Part shown: positions 57,132-64,000 of the stretch, one piece after another
Layout: the number at the start of each line of letters is the position of its first letter
Numbering within the stretch: the first letter of the stretch is position 1
Position numbers and translations under genes: made by a program
Origin: Candidimonas sp. SYP-B2681
GTDB lineage: Bacteria > Pseudomonadota > Gammaproteobacteria > Burkholderiales > Burkholderiaceae_B
Assembly: GCF_003971065.1 (NCBI RefSeq)
Contig: NZ_RYDV01000001.1
Coordinates: 310,001 to 374,000 of the forward strand
Direction: 5' to 3'
Length of the DNA stretch: 64,000 bases
Notes under the pieces: model-generated
The model's database searches: none
What the model saw: only the letters and a program-made list of their open reading frames with translations
What the model was told of the DNA's origin: nothing

Positions 57132-59476
57132 TCACCAGTCTAAATCCTGAACAGCAAGCTGCAGTAACGCTACCTCCGCAACACGCACTGGTGCTCGCCG
57201 GTGCGGGTAGTGGCAAGACTCGAGTCCTTACTACACGCATGGCCTGGCTGATTCAAACCGGCCAGGCCAGTCCATTTGGACTGCTTGCAGTCACCTTCAC
57301 CAATAAGTCGGCGCGCGAGATGCTCACGCGCTTGTCGGCGTTGCTGCCCATCAACACCCGCGGAATGTGGGTGGGGACATTCCACGGTCTATGTAATCGT
57401 TTGCTGCGCGCTCATCATCGCGACGCCGGCTTGATTCAGACCTTCCAAATATTGGATAGCGCCGATCAACTGGCTGCCATCAAACGCCTTATTAAGGGCG
57501 CCGGCATTGACGACGAAAAATTTCCGCCCCGAGACGTACAGCGTTTCATCAATGGCGCCAAGGAAGACGGCCAGCGTCCGCAAGATGTCGTGGTCAGTGA
57601 TCCGCATCGCCGCCGATTGGTCGAAATCTATCAGCTATACCAGGACCAGTGTGAGCGTGAGGGGGTTGTCGACTTCGCTGAATTATTGCTGCGCGCCTAC
57701 GAGCTGCTGCAGCGTAATGCGCCCGTTCGCGAGCATTATCAACGCCGCTTCCAGCATATTCTCGTCGATGAGTTTCAGGATACCAACACGCTGCAATATC
57801 GATGGCTGACCCTGCTCGCAGGGGGCGGCGCATCTATGTTTGCGGTTGGGGATGACGATCAGTCAATTTATGCTTTTCGCGGCGCCAACGTCGGAAATAT
57901 GGCGGACTTTGAACGCGACTATGCACGAGGCAACGTAATCCGACTCGAGCAAAACTATCGCTCTTACGGTCACATACTGGATGCCGCCAACGCCTTGATT
58001 GCCTGCAATACCGAGCGGTTAGGCAAGAACCTATGGACCGAACAAGGCGAAGGCGAGCCAATACGAGTCGTGGAACAGGCGTCAGATTTGCTGGAGGCAC
58101 GATGGATCGTTGACGAGATCAAGGCACTGATCAACGATGGCCGCATGCGTCATGAAATTGCTGTGCTATATCGTAGCAATGCCCAGTCACGAATTATCGA
58201 GCACGCCCTATTTTCCGCCGGTGTTGCGTACAAGGTGTACGGCGGCTTGCGTTTTTTTGAACGTCAGGAAGTCAAACACGCCTTAGCTTACCTGCGCCTG
58301 ATGGACAATCCGCACGACGATACGTCCTGGCTACGGGTGGTCAACTTCCCGGTACGGGGTATCGGAGCTCGAACGCTCGAACAATTAGCCGATACGGCGC
58401 GCCAGTACGGCATCAGCCTGTTTCGGGCGGTGCCTTACATGACGGGAAAAGGCGGCACGAATCTGGCTCGCTTTGCCGAACTCATTCAGCAAATGGCTCA
58501 CGAGGCGCAGGTATTGTCCTTACCCGAATTGATTGAGCACGTGGTGCATCAAAGCGGTCTGTTAGCACACTATCAAAATGACCGCGAGGGAGCCGACCGC
58601 CTCGAGAACCTCCATGAACTCGTCAACGCCGCTGCCGCTTTTGTGGCAGAAGAAAACTTCGAAGGTTTGCCAGCTGGCCGGATTGCTGACGATCGTGATG
58701 TCGGAGCCGGCGCAAGTGCCACCCTGGATACCGATACATCTGCAAGTATCGGCCCGATTGATAGTGGCAATACTGATCTATCAGACGAAGCCTTCCCGAT
58801 TGCAACTACCGTCATGTCGCCCCTGGCGGCTTTCCTGACCCATGCTTCGCTCGAAGCCGGCGACAACCAGGCCCAGGCTGGGCAGGATGCCGTGCAACTT
58901 ATGACCGTGCATGCTGCCAAGGGCTTGGAGTTCGATTCGGTTTTCATTACGGGCGTCGAAGAGGGATTGTTTCCGCACGAAAACAGTTTGCTTGAAGCTT
59001 CCGGTGTGGAAGAAGAGCGGCGACTCATGTATGTGGCCATAACTCGTGCCCGCGAACGCTTATATTTAACGCTTGCGCAAAGCCGTATGCTGCACGGTCA
59101 AACCCGTTACGCCATGCGTTCCCGGTTTCTCGAGGAAATCCCCGAGCAGCATCTGAAGTGGCTAACGCCACGTGAAGCACGTCAGGCGATTCGCGAGAAC
59201 AGCTGGAGCGGTGCTTTCCGGCGAGGTGATTCGTACAACCGTCCAGATGGCGGCAGCACACCGCCAAAAATGCCTCGCAGCCTTTCGACGGGCGTTACGG
59301 TGGGCGAGCTACACTTTCGCATCGGCTCCGGCGTGCGGCACGCAAAATTCGGCGAAGGCACGGTGATTGGCCTGAGCGGTATGGGGCAGGATGCCCAGGC
59401 CCAGATACAGTTTCGCGATGCCGGAACCAAGACATTGGCTTTAGGCGTAGCCAAACTGGAAATTATCGCCGGCTGA
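57128..59476 (+). CDS. uvrD: DNA helicase II (UvrD)
   Basis: 782 residues. Superfamily 1A motifs are all present: LAGAGSGKTRVLTTR (Walker A, near residues 22-36), TFTNKSAREM, VDEFQDTN (Walker B), VGDDDQSIYAFRGA, LEQNYRS, and LMTVHAAKGLEFDSVFI with RLMYVAITRAR. It unwinds DNA in mismatch and nucleotide-excision repair. A linker rich in Asp, Ser and Thr (about residues 515-555, DADRDVG-like) lies in the 2B part and is longer than in E. coli. A hairpin after the stop may end the transcript. ATG 57128 overlaps the desaturase stop (ATGA). Confidence 0.95.
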   Translation: MITSLNPEQQAAVTLPPQHALVLAGAGSGKTRVLTTRMAWLIQTGQASPFGLLAVTFTNKSAREMLTRLSALLPINTRGMWVGTFHGLCNRLLRAHHRDAGLIQTFQILDSADQLAAIKRLIKGAGIDDEKFPPRDVQRFINGAKEDGQRPQDVVVSDPHRRRLVEIYQLYQDQCEREGVVDFAELLLRAYELLQRNAPVREHYQRRFQHILVDEFQDTNTLQYRWLTLLAGGGASMFAVGDDDQSIYAFRGANVGNMADFERDYARGNVIRLEQNYRSYGHILDAANALIACNTERLGKNLWTEQGEGEPIRVVEQASDLLEARWIVDEIKALINDGRMRHEIAVLYRSNAQSRIIEHALFSAGVAYKVYGGLRFFERQEVKHALAYLRLMDNPHDDTSWLRVVNFPVRGIGARTLEQLADTARQYGISLFRAVPYMTGKGGTNLARFAELIQQMAHEAQVLSLPELIEHVVHQSGLLAHYQNDREGADRLENLHELVNAAAAFVAEENFEGLPAGRIADDRDVGAGASATLDTDTSASIGPIDSGNTDLSDEAFPIATTVMSPLAAFLTHASLEAGDNQAQAGQDAVQLMTVHAAKGLEFDSVFITGVEEGLFPHENSLLEASGVEEERRLMYVAITRARERLYLTLAQSRMLHGQTRYAMRSRFLEEIPEQHLKWLTPREARQAIRENSWSGAFRRGDSYNRPDGGSTPPKMPRSLSTGVTVGELHFRIGSGVRHAKFGEGTVIGLSGMGQDAQAQIQFRDAGTKTLALGVAKLEIIAG

Positions 59477-59483
59477 TAAGCGT

Positions 59484-59514
59484 GGTGCCACGACGCTTTT
59501 TGCTTCGTGGCACC
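59484..59514 (+). terminator. Hairpin after uvrD
   Basis: GGTGCCACGA (59484-59493) pairs perfectly with TCGTGGCACC (59505-59514) around an 11-base loop, eight bases after the stop. The T-run is weak and comes late (CTTTTG near 59522), so termination strength is uncertain. Confidence 0.6.
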
Positions 59515-59718
59515 CCTAAACTTTTGCCAAACCATAACTTTCAAGAAAGTTAATGGTTACTCCTTCATTCTTTGTCCTATACTCGAAAATCAGGTGCTTA
59601 TCCTTTGTGGATGTTGCATCAGCGGCCAAGCATGCCAACAATGCGGTCGACATAAAAAAACGGGCGGGCCGTCCATCGGCAGACCCTAAAAAGAATTCGA
59701 GACATAAGGAGGGCATAC

Positions 59719-60624
59719 ATGACCTGGGACTTGCTGCCGCTGGCTTTAGTGGATGGCGTCGCTTATGCCAGTCTTTTATTCCTGGTCTCCATGGGATTGA
59801 CGCTGGTTTTTGGCGTCATGGGGATTCTGAATGTGGCTCATGGCGCGTTTTACGCCTTTGGAGGCTACGCGGCATCCAGCTTGGTCATGTTTGTCGCGCC
59901 CCGGACAGATTCGGCTTTCTTGCTGTTAGCCTCGTTGTTCGTCAGTGCGATTGCCGTCGGCCTGATCCTGGGAAGTATCATGGAATTTGTCCTGATCCGC
60001 CGCGCCCAAGGCTACGACCCCATACTGAAACTGCTCATTACGTTCGGCGGATTTCTGATGCTGGAAGATATCCAGCGCCTGATCTGGGGTGCGCAGCCAT
60101 ATAGCGCCAGCGAGGTCGTCAGCCGCCTGGGAAATATTGAGCTCGGCGACATTACCTACACGACCTATCAGCTTGTCATTGTGCCGGTTACGGCTTTACT
60201 TGCGTACGGCTTGCTGGAATATTTCCTTCACCATACCAAGCTGGGCAAGCAGACCGTCGCCACTACCCATAACCGAGAAGTCGCCACTTCCTTGGGTATC
60301 AACGTCAAGAAAATCAGTCTGGTCACTTTCGTCATCGCCACGATTCTCGGGGTGCTTGGCGGCGCCCTCGCTTCGCCCACGACCTCGCTGGTTCCCGGAG
60401 CAGGAACCGACATGATCGTTTTATCGTTTGCAGTGGTTGCCACGGCGGGGCTCGGCCAAATTACGGGTGCTCTTATCGCTGCCCTAATGATAGGCATCAT
60501 GCGGTCGATTGCCGTCTATGCGGCTCCCGAACTTGAAGTCGCCGTGCCGTACATCATTATGGTCCTGGTTTTGATCATTCGGCCTCACGGTTTATTCACA
60601 GTGGCACAAGCGAGAACCATTTAA
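59719..60624 (+). CDS. ABC transporter permease, LivH type (second system)
   Basis: 301 residues with about eight membrane segments. AGGAGGG lies just before the ATG. LVDGVAYASLLFLVSMGLTL, VFGVMGILNVAHGAFYAFGG and the loop TKLGKQTVATTHNREVATSL are the LivH-type signatures. It is distinct from the livH gene at 38 kb. It begins a four-gene ABC set (permease, permease, ATPase, ATPase). No binding-protein gene precedes it; upstream is uvrD. The substrate class is unknown; an aldehyde dehydrogenase follows the set. Confidence 0.88.
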   Translation: MTWDLLPLALVDGVAYASLLFLVSMGLTLVFGVMGILNVAHGAFYAFGGYAASSLVMFVAPRTDSAFLLLASLFVSAIAVGLILGSIMEFVLIRRAQGYDPILKLLITFGGFLMLEDIQRLIWGAQPYSASEVVSRLGNIELGDITYTTYQLVIVPVTALLAYGLLEYFLHHTKLGKQTVATTHNREVATSLGINVKKISLVTFVIATILGVLGGALASPTTSLVPGAGTDMIVLSFAVVATAGLGQITGALIAALMIGIMRSIAVYAAPELEVAVPYIIMVLVLIIRPHGLFTVAQARTI

Positions 60625-61568
60625 TGAAGGTATATGCGTTAAGTCTGTTGTCTGCCATTATCGCGCTGGTCGTTGGCATCAACGCCGCCTGGACCATCAC
60701 TCCTATCGTTATCGGACTGACCTACGCGATTGCGGCTCTCGGCGTCTCGGTCATGGTACGTGCCGGACAGGTTTCGTTCGGCCATGCCATGTTTGCTTGT
60801 ATCTCGGCGTACACCGTTGCGTTTATCGCGCGTGCTTATCCCGGCACGGATGCCTTGTTGTTGATGGTTGCCGGCGTTGCGGCAAGTTTTGTGGCGGCGG
60901 CCATCATTGGTTTGTTTGTTGTGCGTTATCGCGGCATTTTTTTCGGAATGTTGAACCTTGCCCTTAGCATGGTGCTGTTTGCCTTGCTTGGCAAACTTTA
61001 CCACCTGACCGGCGGCACAGATGGCATACGTATTGTTCGACCGACCATCGCCGGCATCGTGCTCGAGCGCGAGGCGTTCGAGCTATGGCTGCTGGTAATG
61101 ACTTTAGTCTTGTCTCTTTTCCTGGCTTGGTGGGTGCAGCGCTATTTTCGCTCGGGTAGCGGGCAGGCGCTGTCGGCCATCAAAACAAACGAAACCCGCC
61201 TGGAATATTTGGGCTTTTCAGCGTACTTCATCATGTGGAAGGGCTATTTGCTTTCTGCTGTGGTGGTGGGGTTTTCGGGTGTGATTCTCGCCTTGATGCA
61301 AGGCTTGGTCACGCCTGAAATCGGCGCCTGGCTGCGATCCGGCGAGTTTATTTTCATCACCATCCTTGGCGGAGCTGGACATGCGGCCGGCGCCTTTATG
61401 GGCGCAGTCGGGTTTGAGTCCGTCAAGTTGATGTCGGCCGCCTATTTTCCGGGTTTGTGGCAGTTCATTCTTGGCTTTACTTTGGTGGTTGTTATTTTCA
61501 TGTTTCCCACAGGATTTGTTGGGCAGATCATGAAGCGTGTACGTGCGCAGAACGAGCTCAAGGGCTGA
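60624..61568 (+). CDS. ABC transporter permease, LivM type (second system)
   Basis: 314 residues with about nine membrane segments. Its start shares one base with the preceding stop (TAATG). The LivM-type parts are IAALGVSVMVRAGQVSFGHA, LNLALSMVLFALLGKLYHLT and GGTDGIR. The ATPase-contact loop contains ALSAIKTNETRLEYLGFSAY. Compared with the livM at 39 kb it is shorter by about 48 residues, within the range for the family. It pairs with the preceding LivH-type permease. Confidence 0.88.
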   Translation: MKVYALSLLSAIIALVVGINAAWTITPIVIGLTYAIAALGVSVMVRAGQVSFGHAMFACISAYTVAFIARAYPGTDALLLMVAGVAASFVAAAIIGLFVVRYRGIFFGMLNLALSMVLFALLGKLYHLTGGTDGIRIVRPTIAGIVLEREAFELWLLVMTLVLSLFLAWWVQRYFRSGSGQALSAIKTNETRLEYLGFSAYFIMWKGYLLSAVVVGFSGVILALMQGLVTPEIGAWLRSGEFIFITILGGAGHAAGAFMGAVGFESVKLMSAAYFPGLWQFILGFTLVVVIFMFPTGFVGQIMKRVRAQNELKG

Positions 61569-61572
61569 TGCA

Positions 61573-62313
61573 ATGGAACCACTAATCAAGACTTCGAACC
61601 TGTGCTTGGCCTTTGGTGGCGTGATTGCTGCCGACAATATCAATTTCGAGTTGCACGCGGGCGAACGTCTGGCCGTGATCGGGCAGAATGGCGCGGGCAA
61701 GACAACCTTTATTAATATCTGTACGGGATACCTGGCACCTTCCCAGGGCAAGGTCTATTTCGATGGCAAGGACGTCACGGCGATGACTCCCCGGAAGATA
61801 GTGCGCCTTGGATTAGGCCGGTCTTTTCAGCTGCCACAATTATTTTCCGAACACAGTGTCCGTGAGTGCATACAGATAGCCGCAGCACGCCGCAATAAAG
61901 AGCTGAGCTGGTTCCGGTCGCTCGAAAGTACAGTCGATGCCCGTGAAGTCGACGAGACGCTCGCGCTTGTCGGCCTATCCAGCGAAGCCAATGAGCTGTC
62001 GTTCGAGCTGCCTGAAGGCAAGCGCAAGTTGCTGGACGTAGCAATGGCGCTGGCTTTACGTCCAAAATTGCTGATTATGGACGAGCCCACCAGCGGCGTG
62101 GCGTCGGAAGACAAACATAGCTTGATGGAAACTGTGATGCATGCACTTGATGAGCGCAAGGTTACAAGCTGGTTCGTCGAGCACGACGTGGATATCGTAG
62201 CCCGCTATGCGACCCGGGTCGCTGCGTGGATCGCGGGCAAGGTGGCAGCCGACGGCACACCTGCCGAAGTCTTGAACAATCCGCAAATCAAAAGCGAAGT
62301 GCTAGGGACCTGA
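61573..62313 (+). CDS. ABC transporter ATPase, LivG type (second system)
   Basis: 246 residues from ATG 61573, four bases after the permease stop; an in-frame upstream extension overlaps the permease and is rejected. Walker A is VIGQNGAGKTTFINI, the signature is the unusual ELPEGKRKLLDVAMALALRP with the LivG-like LPEG in place of LSGG, and Walker B is LLIMDEPTSGVA. The switch His is in WFVEHDVDIVARY. It works with the next ATPase to drive the permease pair. Confidence 0.9.
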   Translation: MEPLIKTSNLCLAFGGVIAADNINFELHAGERLAVIGQNGAGKTTFINICTGYLAPSQGKVYFDGKDVTAMTPRKIVRLGLGRSFQLPQLFSEHSVRECIQIAAARRNKELSWFRSLESTVDAREVDETLALVGLSSEANELSFELPEGKRKLLDVAMALALRPKLLIMDEPTSGVASEDKHSLMETVMHALDERKVTSWFVEHDVDIVARYATRVAAWIAGKVAADGTPAEVLNNPQIKSEVLGT

Positions 62314-62316
62314 GTC

Positions 62317-62973
62317 ATGCTAGAGCTATCCAATGTCAATGTGGACCTGGCGGGCCACCGAATTTTGCGAGACGTCAGTGCCAAGTTTGAAAAGGGCCGC
62401 ACCATTGGGATCGTGGGCCGCAATGGCGCCGGTAAAACCACATTGCTGCGCTCCATCATGGGGTTGATCAAGGTCCGGTCTGGCCAGATTTTTTTTGACG
62501 AAATTGAATTAAGTCATTTGCCCGGACACCAAAGAGCGGCACTGAACGTTGGGTATGCGCCAGAAGACCGAGTCATTTTCCCGACCATGTCAGTGCAGGA
62601 AAACCTGACCTTGCCGTGCGAGGTGCAGGGCCAGTCCAAAGCCCAGATTAAAGCGCGCATCGATACCGTTTTGAATGTCGTCCCCCAGATCGAACCCATG
62701 CTGGCTCGATCCGGGTCCGCTCTGTCGGGAGGGCAGGGCAAAATGGTCGCTCTAGGGCGCGCCGTGATGGTGGGCACGCGACTGTTGATGCTGGATGAAC
62801 CCTTTCAGGGTCTCGCGCCCAAACTGGCTCGCGAATATACCGAAGCGCTTGGAAGACTGAAAGACATGCAACCTGACATCTGCATCGTCATTACCGAATC
62901 GAATATTAAATTGCTGGGCAACATCCCCGACCAAATCTGGACGATCGAACGGGGTTCCATCGCCTTGAACTGA
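62317..62973 (+). CDS. ABC transporter ATPase, LivF type (second system)
   Basis: 218 residues, slightly short for the family. Walker A is IVGRNGAGKTTLLRSI, the signature ALSGGQGKMVALGRAVM, and Walker B LLMLDEPFQGLAP. The position of the switch His reads as VITESNIKLLG, so the catalytic His/Gln is replaced by Ser or Glu nearby, which may lower activity or be tolerated in the LivF subunit. It follows its partner after three bases and is 29 bases from an aldehyde dehydrogenase gene that may be in the same transcript. Confidence 0.88.
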   Translation: MLELSNVNVDLAGHRILRDVSAKFEKGRTIGIVGRNGAGKTTLLRSIMGLIKVRSGQIFFDEIELSHLPGHQRAALNVGYAPEDRVIFPTMSVQENLTLPCEVQGQSKAQIKARIDTVLNVVPQIEPMLARSGSALSGGQGKMVALGRAVMVGTRLLMLDEPFQGLAPKLAREYTEALGRLKDMQPDICIVITESNIKLLGNIPDQIWTIERGSIALN

Positions 62974-63002
62974 ATGCTTAAAGATACGACACGGAGACAC
63001 CT

Positions 63003-64000
63003 TTATGACACAAATGATTATCAACGGTAAGCAGGTCGATGCAGTAAACAAGGCAACACTGGACGTCTGGTCGCCTACCGACGGGACGGTATTTACGACG
63101 ATTCCCCGCGGGCAAGAAGCCGATGTCGACCTTGCCGTTACTGCGGCGCGTCAGGCGCTTAACGGCGCCTGGGGTAAGTTGACAGCCATGGACCGCGGGC
63201 GGCTCCTGACTCGTTTAAGCGAAAGTATTCTGGAACACAAAGAAGAATTGGCGCAGCTCGAGTCCAAAGACACTGGGAAACCGCTCTCGACATCGCGCGT
63301 TGACATTACCGTGCTGGCACGTTATTTCGAGTTTTACGGCGGCGCAGCCGACAAGGTCCATGGTGAAACCATTCCGTTTCAAACGGACTATGCGGTGCAA
63401 GTGATTCGTGAACCCTTAGGCGTCACGGCGCACATCATTCCATGGAATTACCCTGCCCAAATGTTTGGACGCAGTGTGGCGCCCGCTCTGGCAATGGGTA
63501 ACGCCAGTGTCGTCAAGCCCGCCGAAGATGCATGCCTGTCTATCGTTCGCGTCGCTGAATTGGCACTTGAAGTCGGTTTCCCACCGGGCGCCTTGAATGT
63601 CGTCACCGGACTGGGCGAAGAAGCCGGCGCAAGCCTGTCGAAGCATCACGATATCAATTTCGTGACGTTTACGGGTTCGAACGAAGTAGGTGTCCTGATT
63701 CAGCAAGCCGCGGCGCTCAATGCCGTGAAGTGTGTGCTGGAATTGGGCGGGAAGTCTGCGCACATTGTTTTTAATGACGCCAATTTCAAGCTTGCGATCC
63801 CCGCTATCGTCAAAGGAATCGTCCATAACACCGGGCAAACATGCACGGCAGGAAGCCGTTTGCTGGTGCAAGAAGACATTTATTCCGATTTTGTTTCCGA
63901 GCTGGCCCTAGAGTTTTCGAAGGTACGCGCCGGTACGCCAGAAATGGACTTGACTTGCGGTCCGGTCGTCAATAAGGCGCAATTCGATCGCGTCAATCGA
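63003..64000 (+). CDS. NAD(P)-dependent aldehyde dehydrogenase, cut by the window end
   Basis: About 332 residues are visible from ATG 63003 (GGAG upstream); the C-terminal third lies outside. The ALDH core appears as IIPWNYPAQMFGRSVAPALA (cofactor), FVTFTGSNEVGVLIQQAA, the catalytic Glu in LELGGKSAHIVF and the catalytic Cys in NTGQTCTAGSRLLV. This is an enzyme of the broad class that oxidises aldehydes to acids, including betaine- and aminobutyraldehyde types. Its place 29 bases after an ABC transporter set suggests breakdown of whatever is imported. The substrate cannot be fixed. Confidence 0.92.

Overview
The window looks like a chromosomal segment of a betaproteobacterium of the order Burkholderiales, most likely family Alcaligenaceae (the Bordetella/Achromobacter/Pusillimonas side). 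I base this on gene content and order: a solo Bug-type periplasmic receptor; the exbB-exbD-lpxK-trm112-kdsB-adk cluster; clpS-clpA; a DUF3579 gene beside argF; and the ribF-ileS-lspA-coaBC-dut order. The species cannot be named from this sequence alone.

Layout. 1-3.5 kb: a small catabolic module made of a Bug receptor, a GntR/FCD repressor and an isocitrate/isopropylmalate-type dehydrogenase, with a perfect palindromic GntR-like operator before the receptor. 3.5-7.96 kb: an accessory stretch ending at a tRNA-Ala(CGC) gene. It holds a truncated phage-type HNH gene, orphan hypothetical genes, and a minus-strand trio (unknown protein, BRCT protein, DnaQ-type exonuclease with a possible second BRCT fold) that is the best candidate here for a little-described system. 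8.2-21.3 kb: core genes, namely argG and argF convergent on one terminator, a MotA/MotB-like pair, a 2-hydroxyacid dehydrogenase, rpsT, murJ, a short-chain dehydrogenase, and the adk/kdsB/trm112/lpxK/exbD/exbB cluster. An AT-rich gap with three DnaA-box-like sites follows. 21.7-36.7 kb: xseA, sodB, a 3-oxoadipyl-CoA-type thiolase, a DUF192 protein, a cold-shock protein, clpS-clpA, pqiABC and the trifunctional putA.

36.8-41.6 kb: a complete branched-chain amino-acid ABC operon (binding protein, two permeases, two ATPases). 41.7-49 kb: dut and coaBC, which are normally close neighbours, lie 5.6 kb apart. The gap holds a decayed IS3-family element, a secreted alpha/beta hydrolase, a VOC-fold protein, a large beta-helix-like protein and an IS66 tnpB remnant, so this is an insertion hotspot. 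49-59.5 kb: lspA, ileS, ribF, purN, an RsmB/NOP-type RNA methyltransferase, an acyl desaturase and uvrD. 59.7-64 kb: a second LivHMGF-type transporter without a visible binding protein, followed by an aldehyde dehydrogenase cut by the window end.

Functionally, most of the window is housekeeping: arginine and purine synthesis, LPS sugar and lipid A, cell wall, proteolysis, DNA repair, envelope lipid transport. Around this is a nutrient-scavenging layer for carboxylates, branched-chain or related amides, proline and aromatic-derived acyl-CoA. No CRISPR array, rRNA operon, integrase or intact transposon was seen.
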